In this document: piece after piece, positions 54,786 through 63,090 of the stretch
Layout: each line of letters opens with the position of its first letter
Position numbering within the stretch: the first letter of the stretch is position 1
NCBI GenBank assembly: GCA_002007745.1
Contig: CP019882.1
Location: 6,014,001 to 6,078,000, forward strand
Length of the DNA: 64,000 nucleotides
Source of the DNA: Mycolicibacterium litorale
Lineage (GTDB): Bacteria > Actinomycetota > Actinomycetes > Mycobacteriales > Mycobacteriaceae
Direction: 5' to 3'
Program-made: the position numbers and the translations under genes
Notes under the pieces: generated by a model
Seen by the model: only the letters and a program-made list of their open reading frames with translations
The model's database searches: none
Told to the model about the DNA's origin: nothing

Positions 54786-55703
54786 CTACTTCAGGTAGGG
54801 GCCCAGCAGGGTGTTCCACGCGTGCTCGAGCTGCTGGTATTCGTCGTCGCAGCCGGCGGCCCGCTGCTCGGGCAGAATGCCGTTGGCGACGAGGTCTTCC
54901 AGCGGGTCGGGGTCGGCGCCGTAAGCCCAGCACACCATGTTCACCATGCGGGTCCGGTTCGGCGAATGCACGTCGGCGAGTTCGTCGGGACTGACTTCGC
55001 CGTTGTTCATGTCGCTCAGCGCGGCGAAGGTGAAGGCTTCATCCCGGACCGCGTCGACGCTGTCCTGGTCGATCTTGCCGTCGTCCTCGGGCCGCAGTAA
55101 CAGGTAGACCGACGCCTGGTCGGCGACGTCCTCTTCGCGGCCGAGGGCCGGCAAATCGTAGATGTCGATCACCATGTGACCGGTCTCGTGATAGAACGCC
55201 GCGACCGCGGCGTGGAACGCGGCCAGCCGTGGGTCCTTGAAGTCGGCCGTCTGGAAGATGTCGAGGTTGCCGGCGACGTCCTCGTAGCACATGGTCATCG
55301 CCTTGTCGGCCGGCGTCCAAAAGTCGTTGGCCTCGCCGCACTGTTCGCCTTTCACGGGGATGTCGTACGGCAGCTTGAGGGTGTCGTTGATGTCGTCGGC
55401 CAACTGCGGCAACAGATTGGTCTCCTCCATGAACTTTCGGCCGCGAATCGCCTCCGGTGTCGTCGCGTCCTCGTAGACGACGGTCATCTTGCCCGGCCAG
55501 TCCCGGTCTGACGGATCGCTGTCCGGTGTGCCGTTGTCGTTGACGTCGGTCTCGGTCGGCGTCGGTGCGGCGGGCTCCGCCGTCGAGACCGCCGCCGACG
55601 ACCCCGACTGGTGCGCGGAGTTATCCCCGTGGCCACACCCGGCCGTGAGGACGGCCAGCGCAACAGCCGCCCCGACCGCCGCCACCCGCCACTTCTCTGC
55701 CAC
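54786..55703 (-). CDS. DUF4344 putative metallopeptidase lipoprotein
   Basis: 305 aa from GTG 55703. Signal peptide with lipobox LTAGC (Cys about 22) and a low-complexity linker precede the DUF4344 domain, which has a zinc-protease-like HETGH (about residue 165) and Cys residues conserved around CGEANDFW and CYEDVAGN. The HExxH-like motif reads H-E-T-G-H, so metal-dependent proteolysis is plausible but unproven. Convergent with the LLM gene. Confidence 0.8.
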   Translation of the reverse strand: MAEKWRVAAVGAAVALAVLTAGCGHGDNSAHQSGSSAAVSTAEPAAPTPTETDVNDNGTPDSDPSDRDWPGKMTVVYEDATTPEAIRGRKFMEETNLLPQLADDINDTLKLPYDIPVKGEQCGEANDFWTPADKAMTMCYEDVAGNLDIFQTADFKDPRLAAFHAAVAAFYHETGHMVIDIYDLPALGREEDVADQASVYLLLRPEDDGKIDQDSVDAVRDEAFTFAALSDMNNGEVSPDELADVHSPNRTRMVNMVCWAYGADPDPLEDLVANGILPEQRAAGCDDEYQQLEHAWNTLLGPYLK

Positions 55704-55809
55704 GCGTACATCCTTCGTTCGCCGAGCGGACCAGCCGCAGCAGGCCCGGGCCCCCGACTGGCGAACTGATATTAGCCGCGCGAACTTGTTCCCGTGCCGA
55801 ACGCTGAGC

Positions 55810-56985
55810 TCAGCGCGGATCGAACTGCAGCGGCAACGACTCCAACGCGAAGGTGCCGGCCGGCCAGAGCGTCGTCGCCTCGCCGGCAAGTCGGTAGTCC
55901 GGGATTCGGGCGTGGAATTCCTCGATCGTCAGTCGCAATTCGCGCCGGGCCAGATGTGAACCCAGGCAGCGGTGAATGCCGCCGCCGAAGCCGAGATGGG
56001 CGGGCTTGGCCGTGAGGTCCATCTCGTCCGGGTTCGCCGCGGCCGACGGGACCTCCCGGTTCGCGGTGCTCACCATCAACAAGACCGGCGAATCCGCCGG
56101 GATCGTCACGCCTTCGACCTCCACATCGGCTGTCGTGCGGCGCGGCACCCCGGGCACCGGACCCTCAAGCCGCAACATCTCTTCGACGAACGGCCCGATC
56201 AACGCCGGGTCGGCGACCAGCCGCTGTCGCAGTTGGGGATCGGTGGCCAAGGTGAGCAACGAGAAGCCGATCGCCCCGGTGACGGTGTCCAGACCGGCGA
56301 GCACGATCAGGAAGCACAGCCCGAGGATCTCCGCATCCGTCCATGCCTGGTCACCGTCGAGCGCCAGGATCGAGCTGAGCATGTCCTGCCCCGGCTGGCG
56401 CCGCTTGATCTCGATCTGCTCCTGCAGGAAGCCGAAAAGCGCCATGCTGCAGTCGATTACCTGAGGAGTCGGTTCCAGCCCGAGGGCGGTGATGTCGGCG
56501 CCCTTGATGATGCCGGTCACCCACACCAGAAACTGCGGCAGGTGCTCGAGCGGCAACCCGAATAGGGTGAGGATGGCCTGGGTGGGGAACTTGTAGGACA
56601 GGTCGGCCACCACGTCACAGTGCCCGAGCGGAGCGAATGCGTCGATGTGGCCGCGCAATTGTGCCCGCAGCTCGCCCTCCATGGCGTCGATCCGCTTGGG
56701 TCCGAACATCGGGTCGAGCACGCGTCGGTAGTCGGCGTGTTTCGGCGGGTCGATGGCCAGGGGGATCATCGGGATCGCGGCGCTCAGTCCGTCGAAGGCC
56801 TTTGCCGAGGAAAACAGATCCGGGTTCTTCTGGGCGTACCGCACGCCGTCGTAACTGGTGATGATCCACGTCTTGCCGGCCTGGTAAACGGGCCCCGGCC
56901 GCCGTAGATAATCCATCGCCGCGGTGCGCCCCTGGCAAACCGGCACGGCTGCGTAGAAATCGTCAGGCAACTCCGTCGTCGTCAT
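55810..56985 (-). CDS. cytochrome P450
   Basis: 391 aa from ATG 56985. Haem-binding loop FGGGIHRCLGSHLAR (Cys about 340), I-helix oxygen motif LAGLDTVTG (about 230) and K-helix ExxR in EEMLRLEGPV (about 273). Normal length for actinobacterial class I P450s, which need ferredoxin and reductase encoded elsewhere. No partner ferredoxin adjacent. Divergent from the GntR gene, 114 bases between them. Substrate unknown. Not part of the Rv0041-Rv0058 set as I recall it, so it may be lineage-specific. Confidence 0.94.
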   Translation of the reverse strand: MTTTELPDDFYAAVPVCQGRTAAMDYLRRPGPVYQAGKTWIITSYDGVRYAQKNPDLFSSAKAFDGLSAAIPMIPLAIDPPKHADYRRVLDPMFGPKRIDAMEGELRAQLRGHIDAFAPLGHCDVVADLSYKFPTQAILTLFGLPLEHLPQFLVWVTGIIKGADITALGLEPTPQVIDCSMALFGFLQEQIEIKRRQPGQDMLSSILALDGDQAWTDAEILGLCFLIVLAGLDTVTGAIGFSLLTLATDPQLRQRLVADPALIGPFVEEMLRLEGPVPGVPRRTTADVEVEGVTIPADSPVLLMVSTANREVPSAAANPDEMDLTAKPAHLGFGGGIHRCLGSHLARRELRLTIEEFHARIPDYRLAGEATTLWPAGTFALESLPLQFDPR

Positions 56986-57099
56986 GGCCCGGAGCGTAAC
57001 GAGACTGCTGGTCTTGTTTGGGGGATTGGTCGAATCTGTGATGCCGGGGCCCCGGAACCGGCAGGATGGTTTCCTGCGTCCGCACCACCCGACCGGGAC

Positions 57100-57780
57100 A
57101 TGTCTGCGAGAACGATGCCGAAACGCTACGGGATCAAAGAGAAGGACTTGGTGGTCGCCCACATCCTCGACCTCCTGCTGACCGGTCGGCTGCGGACTGG
57201 CGACCGAGTCGACCGCAACGACGTCGCCGCGTCACTCGGCTTGAGCCGCATGCCAATTCAAGAAGCTTTGGGCCAACTCGAACACGACGGCATCCTGGCG
57301 ACCACCTACCACCGGGGTGCATTCGTCCAGCGCTTCGACGCGGACACCTTGCGCGAACACCACGAAGTGCACGGGCTGCTGACCGGTGCTACGTCGGCTC
57401 GAGCGGCCGCCGACCGGCGCCCGGAGATACTCGCGACCCTTGACGGAATGCTCGAGCAGCTGCGCGCCGCGACCGATCCGCCCGCCTACATCACCACCTC
57501 CGAGCGCTACCGCGGTCTCATCGTCGAGACCTATGCCGGCCCCCGGCTGCGCGCCGCCATCCACTCCTCGCGAAGTCTCATGCCTCGCACTTTCTGGTTG
57601 CACAACCCCGACTTCCGGACCCTGCTGCTGCCCTTCGCCGAAACCGAGAACAAGGCCATTCACGACGGTGCCCCCGACCGCGCGAGACGGGTCTGCATGG
57701 ACCGCGCCGATCTGATGGCCGACATCGTCATCAGCGATCTGCAGCGCTGTGGTGTGTTCACCGAATTCCGCTCGTCTTGA
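57100..57780 (+). CDS. GntR-family (FadR/FCD type) regulator
   Basis: 226 aa. Winged helix with TGRLRTGDRVDRNDVAASLGLSRMPIQEALGQLEHDG (about residues 23-62, split here by family helices) and a helical FCD-type C-terminal domain. Equivalent to Rv0043c. Its stop overlaps the TTG start of the amino acid ABC transporter gene, so the two may be translationally coupled. Confidence 0.9.
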   Translation: MSARTMPKRYGIKEKDLVVAHILDLLLTGRLRTGDRVDRNDVAASLGLSRMPIQEALGQLEHDGILATTYHRGAFVQRFDADTLREHHEVHGLLTGATSARAAADRRPEILATLDGMLEQLRAATDPPAYITTSERYRGLIVETYAGPRLRAAIHSSRSLMPRTFWLHNPDFRTLLLPFAETENKAIHDGAPDRARRVCMDRADLMADIVISDLQRCGVFTEFRSS

Positions 57781-59609
57781 GCCGAACACGTGCCGCCACC
57801 CGCATCCGCAGTACCTTGCTAGTGGTGACCTCTGACTCGCAGCGGCCAGGCGCACGCTTGATGGCGGTGCTGACCATCGTGCTGTTGATGGCCGGGCTGG
57901 TGACGGCCGCGCCCGCCGCCGCCGATCAATGCTCGCCGCCCGGCGTGGACTCGGCCAGTTCGCTACCGACCAACCTGGCGGCCGCGGCCAAAGGACCCGC
58001 CGAGGACAAATACACCACCGCAACCAGCGAGCCCCTGAACGCGATCAACCGCGACGCACTCGGGCTGATCACCCCGGGCACGCTCACCGTCGGCACGCTT
58101 TCCGACGCGCCGCCCAGTATCTGCATCGACTCGGCGGGCAAGTTCACCGGATTCGACAACGAACTGCTGCGCGCCATCGCCGACAAACTGGGGCTGAAGG
58201 TCAACTTCGTCGGCACCGAATTCTCCGGGCTGCTCGCCCAGGTCGCGGCGCGCCGATTCGACGCCGGCTCGTCGTCGATCACCACCACCGATGCGCGACG
58301 CCGAACCGTCGGCTTCACCAACGGCTATGACTTCGGCTACTTCTCGCTGGTGGTTCCGTCCGGGTCGGCGATCACCGGATTCGACAAGCTCGGTCCTGGG
58401 CAACGCATCGGTGTGGTGCAAGGCACCGTACAAGAGGCCTACGTCGTCGACACCCTGCACCTGCAGCCGGTGAAATTCCCCGACTACAACACCGTCTACG
58501 CCAGCCTCAAGACCCGCCAGATCGACGCGTGGGTGGCGCCGTCGCAGCAGGCACAGGGCACCGTCCGGCCGGGTGATCCCGCCCAGATCGTCGAAAACAC
58601 CTTCAGTTTGGACAATTTCGTCGCCTACGCGGTCGCCCAGGAGAACCGGCCGCTGATCGACGCGCTCAACGCCGGGCTCGACGCGGTGATCGCCGACGGC
58701 ACCTGGTCGCGGCTGTACTCCGACTGGGTGCCCCGGGCGCTCCCGCCGGGCTGGAAACCCGGGTCCAAAGCCGCTCCGGTGCCGCAACTTCCCGACTTCG
58801 CCGCCATCGCCGCGGCCCATCAGAAACCGGCCGAGACCGCCCAGGCGCCGAAGTCGGTGCTCACCCAGCTGCGCGAGTCCTTCTTGGACTGGCAGCTCTA
58901 CAAGCAGGCCATCCCCGACCTGCTGACCACCGGGCTGCCCAACACACTGCTGCTGACGATCAGCGCCAGCATCATCGGGCTGCTGCTCGGCATGGTGCTC
59001 GCGGTGGCCGGGATCTCCCGGGCCCGCTGGCTGCGCTGGCCCGCGCGGATCTACACCGACATCTTCCGAGGCCTGCCCGAGGTGGTGATCATCCTGCTGA
59101 TCGGACTCGGTCTTGGGCCGGTCGTCGGCGGATTGACCGGCAACAACCCCTACCCGTTGGGGATCGCCGCCCTGGGCCTGATGGCCGCGGCCTACATCGG
59201 CGAGATCTTCCGCTCGGGCATCCAGAGCGTGGATGCCGGCCAGCTGGAGGCCTCCCGCGCACTGGGCTTCAGCTACTCGTCGTCCATGCGGCTGGTCGTT
59301 GTGCCGCAGGGCGTGCGTCGGGTGCTGCCGGCGCTGGTCAATCAGTTCATCTCGCTGCTGAAAGCCTCGTCGCTGGTGTACTTCCTGGGGCTGGTGGCCA
59401 GCCAGCGCGAGCTGTTCCAGGTGGGCCGCGATCTCAACGCGCAGACCGGCAACTTGTCGCCCCTGGTGGCCGCCGGGGTGTTCTATCTGCTGTTGACGAT
59501 CCCCCTGACCCACCTGGTGAACTTCATCGACACCCGGCTGCGCCGCGGGCGGCCACCCTCCGACGAGGATCCGCTGGAACCGAGCACCACGACCCAGGAG
59601 ATGGTGTGA
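57777..59609 (+). CDS. amino-acid ABC transporter: fused substrate-binding and permease protein
   Basis: 610 aa fusion. A signal-like helix (AVLTIVLLMAGLVTAAPAAA, about residues 30-50), a type 3 periplasmic binding domain (LTVGTLSDAPPSICIDS to about 315) and a polar amino-acid permease domain (from about 385, five membrane helices) with the ATPase-contact loop EIFRSGIQSVDAGQLEASRALGFS split near 480. The TTG start at 57777 overlaps the GntR stop; GTG 57825 or ATG 57861 are alternatives that suit the signal peptide better. Partner ATPase gene follows with a four-base overlap. Glutamine/glutamate-like uptake is likely. Confidence 0.88.
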   Translation: MSRTRAATRIRSTLLVVTSDSQRPGARLMAVLTIVLLMAGLVTAAPAAADQCSPPGVDSASSLPTNLAAAAKGPAEDKYTTATSEPLNAINRDALGLITPGTLTVGTLSDAPPSICIDSAGKFTGFDNELLRAIADKLGLKVNFVGTEFSGLLAQVAARRFDAGSSSITTTDARRRTVGFTNGYDFGYFSLVVPSGSAITGFDKLGPGQRIGVVQGTVQEAYVVDTLHLQPVKFPDYNTVYASLKTRQIDAWVAPSQQAQGTVRPGDPAQIVENTFSLDNFVAYAVAQENRPLIDALNAGLDAVIADGTWSRLYSDWVPRALPPGWKPGSKAAPVPQLPDFAAIAAAHQKPAETAQAPKSVLTQLRESFLDWQLYKQAIPDLLTTGLPNTLLLTISASIIGLLLGMVLAVAGISRARWLRWPARIYTDIFRGLPEVVIILLIGLGLGPVVGGLTGNNPYPLGIAALGLMAAAYIGEIFRSGIQSVDAGQLEASRALGFSYSSSMRLVVVPQGVRRVLPALVNQFISLLKASSLVYFLGLVASQRELFQVGRDLNAQTGNLSPLVAAGVFYLLLTIPLTHLVNFIDTRLRRGRPPSDEDPLEPSTTTQEMV

Positions 59610-60349
59610 TGTCCGAACCAGCTCAACCGGTGTCGTTGGCCGCCAAGGGAATTCACCTGGCGTTTGGTGCGAGCCGGGTGTTGCGCGGGGTGGACATCGA
59701 CGTCCCCGCCGGCAGCACCGCGGCGGTGATCGGCCCCTCCGGCTCGGGTAAGTCGACCCTGCTGCGCACCCTGAACCGGCTCTACGAACCCGACCGCGGC
59801 GACATTCTGCTCGACGGCAGATCGGTGCTGCGCGACGATCCGGACAAACTGCGCCAACGCATCGGCATGGTGTTCCAGCAATTCAACCTGTTCCCGCACC
59901 GCAGTGTGCTCGACAACGTGGCGCTGGCCCCACGCAAGCTCAAGCGGCTGGCGGCCGACGAGTCCCGGGAGGTGGCGCTGGCCCAGCTCGACCGAGTCGG
60001 GCTGCGGCACAAGGCCGATGTTCGCCCCGCCACGCTGTCCGGTGGGCAGCAGCAGCGGGTGGCGATTGCCCGCGCCCTAGCCATGGCACCGCAGGTGATG
60101 TTCTTCGACGAGGCCACCTCGGCGCTGGATCCCGAACTGGTCAAAGGCATCCTGACCCTCATCGCCGAACTCGCCGCCGACGGCATGACCATGGTCGTCG
60201 TCACCCACGAAATGGGGTTCGCCCGTTCGACAGCGGATTCCGTCGTCTTCATGGACCACGGCACCGTGATCGAGTCCGGGCCGCCCGAGCAAATCTTCAC
60301 CGCCGCCGAGACGGACCGCCTGCAGCGGTTCCTGTCCGAAGTGCTGTGA
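59606..60349 (+). CDS. amino-acid ABC transporter ATP-binding protein
   Basis: 247 aa GlnQ-type ATPase: Walker A GPSGSGKSTLLR (about residue 40), Q-loop VFQQFNLFPHRSVLDN (about 90), signature LSGGQQQRVAIARALA (about 144), Walker B VMFFDEATSALDPE and switch His in VVTHEMGFA. Overlaps the fused binding/permease gene by four bases (ATGA-like coupling). Confidence 0.95.
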   Translation: MMSEPAQPVSLAAKGIHLAFGASRVLRGVDIDVPAGSTAAVIGPSGSGKSTLLRTLNRLYEPDRGDILLDGRSVLRDDPDKLRQRIGMVFQQFNLFPHRSVLDNVALAPRKLKRLAADESREVALAQLDRVGLRHKADVRPATLSGGQQQRVAIARALAMAPQVMFFDEATSALDPELVKGILTLIAELAADGMTMVVVTHEMGFARSTADSVVFMDHGTVIESGPPEQIFTAAETDRLQRFLSEVL

Positions 60350-60415
60350 GGGCTCGGTGAACAAATGGGCACAACATAGCGGTTGCCGGGCACCGACCGG
60401 TTAGACTATCGAACT

Positions 60416-60874
60416 ATGATTGAGACCGAACCGCAGGTCACTGACCTGTCTGGGGACCTGCAACGGGTCCTCTCGAAGTTGTTCTCGGTCTTGCGCCGCG
60501 GCGACACCAAGAGCGGCACCACCGGCGGCGACCTCACCCTGGCGCAGCTGTCGATCCTCCTGACGCTGTTGGACCAAGGTCCGATCCGGATGACCGAACT
60601 GGCGGCCCGCGAGCGCGTGCGTACGCCGACCACCACCGTCGCGATCCGCCGGCTGGAGAAGCTGGGACTCGTCAAGCGCTCGCGTGATCCCTCCGATCTG
60701 CGCGCTGTGCTGGTCGAGGTCACCCCACAAGGTCTGGTCCAGCATCGTGAAGCGCTGGCGCTGCGCCGCGCGAACCTCGCCGCGATGCTGTCCAAGCTCA
60801 CCGACGAAGAGCGCGAGACTCTCAGCAAGGCGCTCAAACCGCTGGAGCGGCTGGCCGAACAGGCGGAGAGCTAG
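60416..60874 (+). CDS. MarR-family transcriptional regulator
   Basis: 152 aa from ATG 60416. Winged helix with LTLAQLSILLTLLDQGPIRMTELAARERVRTPTTTVAIRRLEKLGLV (about residues 40-85, interrupted by family helices) and the wing SRDPSDLRAVLVEVT. Equivalent to Rv0042c beside leuS. The ATG is preferred over the GTG 11 codons upstream. Convergent, four bases away, with the glucosylglycerate hydrolase gene. Confidence 0.92.
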   Translation: MIETEPQVTDLSGDLQRVLSKLFSVLRRGDTKSGTTGGDLTLAQLSILLTLLDQGPIRMTELAARERVRTPTTTVAIRRLEKLGLVKRSRDPSDLRAVLVEVTPQGLVQHREALALRRANLAAMLSKLTDEERETLSKALKPLERLAEQAES

Positions 60875-60878
60875 CCGC

Positions 60879-62219
60879 TCAGCCCAGCCAGTCCAGGACC
60901 GCGGCCGCGGTCCACGACTGTTGCATGCTGCCCAGCGGTTCACCGGTGAAGGGTTCATAGTATTCGGCGAATGTACCGTCGCTGGCCTGCCGCAGGCCCT
61001 CCCGGCGAAGCAGCAGTGACCGCTCCGACCAGCCGCGCCGGGCGAACGCCCAGGAGAACAGCCACGTCAGCACCGGCCAGACCGGGCCGCGCCAGTACTC
61101 GCGCGGGCGGAACGCCTTGGACACCGGTGATGTCGACGGGATGAGCGCGTACTTCAGGTCGGGATGCCCGCAGAACCGGGGGCCCTCCAGAATTCGCAGC
61201 AGCGCGCGCTCCCGGTCGTGCGGCAGACCACCACACAGCAGCGGAGCGAACTGCGCCGCGGTCTCCGTTGCGATCCACTTACCCGACCGAACATCGAAAT
61301 CCCTTGCTGCTCCTGTCCTTTCGTCGCTCGTCTCGACGACACCCACGCGGAACCGCTCGGCCCACGAGTACAGGTCGCGGACGTCGGCGTTGGGTCGCTT
61401 GTAGTCCTCGCCGATGTTGGCCAGCACGTCGCAGGCCACCGAGAAGATCGCCGAGACGAACACGTCCTCGACGGCGAAGCTCATCACCTTCGGCAGCAGA
61501 TCATCGTCGTAGCGGACCGACTTCATCTCCTCGAGCAGCCACAGGTAGCGGTCGTACTCGGTATCGGATGGACGCTGACTGGAGTCGGTGACGATGTGGT
61601 TGTCCTCACGCTGATACTCCGGGACGTTGCCGGGAATCACGTTGGCGTAGGCCGGATCCCACCGCGGCGAGTTGTCCATGCCAGATTCCCAGCCGTGGTA
61701 CAGGGTGATCCGGCCGCGCTCGTTCTGGTCGCGGGCCTCAGCCAGCCAGCGATGCCAGCGCACCAGATCCGACCAGCGGCGGTCCAGGAACGCTTCGGCG
61801 ACGGCCCGCGTCGAGCGACCGCGGGTACGCGCCCGGTCGAGGATGCGCTGCACGGCGATGGCGTGCACCGGCGGCTGGGTGATCCCGGAGGTGTGCCGGT
61901 TACGCGGGGCGTTGGCCGCCAGCGCCGACGTGGCCCAGCGGGCCGGACCGGGAAAGTAGCCATCGACACCGTTGGCGAACACGATGTGCGGGATCATCCC
62001 GTTGGCCCACTGCGCCGAGAGCAGCGTGTCGAGTTCGACGACGGCGCGTTCCACGCTCAGCGGGGCGAGGCCGACGGCCACGAACGCGGCGTCCCAACTC
62101 CACATGTGCGGGTATAGCAGCGGGGCTGCCGAGGTCATCACACCCAGGTCGTTGCCACGCAGAAGGTAGGCCGCACGTGCGGCCAGCTGCGTCGGTCCGA
62201 AGCTCGGGTCTAATGCCAC
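60879..62219 (-). CDS. glucosylglycerate hydrolase (GH63-like)
   Basis: 446 aa from GTG 62219 (VALDPSFGPTQLAARAAYLL). An (alpha/alpha)6-barrel glycosidase: LYPHMWSWDAAFVAVGLAP (about 38), GWESGMDNSPRWDP (about 195), EYWRGPVWPVLTWLFSW (about 375) and EYYEPFTGEPLGSMQQSWTAA near the end. The length and start match the glucosylglycerate hydrolase described from rapidly growing mycobacteria (M. hassiacum), which releases glucose from glucosylglycerate stored under nitrogen limitation. Activity inferred from family recall. Confidence 0.85.
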   Translation of the reverse strand: MALDPSFGPTQLAARAAYLLRGNDLGVMTSAAPLLYPHMWSWDAAFVAVGLAPLSVERAVVELDTLLSAQWANGMIPHIVFANGVDGYFPGPARWATSALAANAPRNRHTSGITQPPVHAIAVQRILDRARTRGRSTRAVAEAFLDRRWSDLVRWHRWLAEARDQNERGRITLYHGWESGMDNSPRWDPAYANVIPGNVPEYQREDNHIVTDSSQRPSDTEYDRYLWLLEEMKSVRYDDDLLPKVMSFAVEDVFVSAIFSVACDVLANIGEDYKRPNADVRDLYSWAERFRVGVVETSDERTGAARDFDVRSGKWIATETAAQFAPLLCGGLPHDRERALLRILEGPRFCGHPDLKYALIPSTSPVSKAFRPREYWRGPVWPVLTWLFSWAFARRGWSERSLLLRREGLRQASDGTFAEYYEPFTGEPLGSMQQSWTAAAVLDWLG

Positions 62220-62271
62220 GCGTTCATTCTGCGACGCGAAGGTGGGAAGCGCAGATCGGTAGGGTGATCGG

Positions 62272-63008
62272 ATGGCACCAGGCGGGCAGGAGCGAAGCGA
62301 CCCGGGGAAAAAACCAGGCGGGCAGGAGCGAAGCGACCCGGGGAAAAAGACTGCACTGATCACGGGTGCCGGCGGCGGCATCGGATCCGCGATCGCCGAC
62401 GCGCTCGCCCCACCCACACCCTGCTGCTGGCGGGGCGGCCCTCCGCGCGGCTGGACGCCGTGGCCGCCCGGCTCGGGGCGACCACCTGGCCGTTGGACCT
62501 GACCGACCCCGCCAGTATCGAGGCCGCCGCCGAGCCGCTGGCCGAGCTCGACGTGCTGGTCCACAACGCGGGCGTGGCCTACCCGGGCCGGTTCGACGAG
62601 TCCACCCCCGAACAATGGCGGGCCAGCTTCGAAGTCAACGTCACCGGTGCCGTCGCACTCACGCTGGCACTGTTGCCCGCGCTGCGGGCAGCCCGCGGCC
62701 ACGTCGTCTTCATCAACTCCGGGGCGGGATTGAACGCCTCTCCCGGGCTGGCCGCGTATTCGGCGAGCAAGTTCGCGCAGCGGGCCTTCGCCGACTCGCT
62801 GCGCGCCGATGTGCCGGAGCTGCGGGTCACCAGCGTGCATCCCGGGCGGGTGGACACCGAGATGCAGCAGGACCTGGTCGCCTACGAAGGCGGCGAGTAC
62901 AACCCGGAGAAGTTCCTCCGGGTCGAGACCGTTGCGGGCATCGTCGCGCAGGTGATCGCCACCCCGCCGGACGCGCACACCCACCAGGTGGTCGTCCGGC
63001 CGCGTTAG
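62272..63008 (+). pseudogene. short-chain dehydrogenase, frameshifted (probable homopolymer error)
   Basis: Classical SDR with cofactor motif TALITGAGGGIG (about residue 26), then after ADALA the frame is wrong; the continuation THTLLLAGRPSARLDAVAAR, DVLVHNAGVAYPG, INSGAGLNASPGLAAYSASKFA (Ser/Tyr/Lys triad) and VHPGRVDTEM is in the next frame. One missing base in the C run near 62410 explains it; the repaired protein is about 245 aa. The first 25 residues contain a 36-base tandem duplication. Convergent with leuS. Confidence 0.85.
62278..62349 (+). repeat. 36-base tandem duplication at the start of the SDR gene
   Basis: Two nearly identical 36-base units (62278-62313 and 62314-62349), differing at the last base, encode PGGQERSDPGKK twice in frame. 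The core GGCAGGAGCGAAGCGACCC looks like mycobacterial intergenic repeat sequence, so the true SDR start may be downstream. Confidence 0.8.
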
Positions 63009-63013
63009 CGCCG

Positions 63014-63076
63014 CGCCGAGATCGACGTTTTGCAGCGCTGCACTCGCACTTTGCCTGCCAAACGTCGGTTTCGGCG
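63014..63076. terminator. bidirectional hairpin between the SDR and leuS
   Basis: CGCCGAGATCGACGTTT (63014-63030) pairs with AAACGTCGGTTTCGGCG (63060-63076), 15 of 17 positions, between two convergent genes. Likely terminator for both. Confidence 0.65.
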
Positions 63077-63090
63077 AGTGGAGGGTGGGG

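Noticed and set aside
57963..59513. Minus-strand open frame of 516 codons opposite the ABC fusion
   Set aside because: No motif and a typical GC-rich shadow; the plus-strand protein is unambiguous.
60400..60418. TAGACTATCGAACTA before the MarR gene as an operator
   Set aside because: Only the outer three bases of each arm pair; too weak to list.
62220..62984. N-terminal extension of the glucosylglycerate hydrolase frame
   Set aside because: The extra 255 residues are antisense to the SDR gene; the GTG at 62219 gives the expected 446-residue enzyme.
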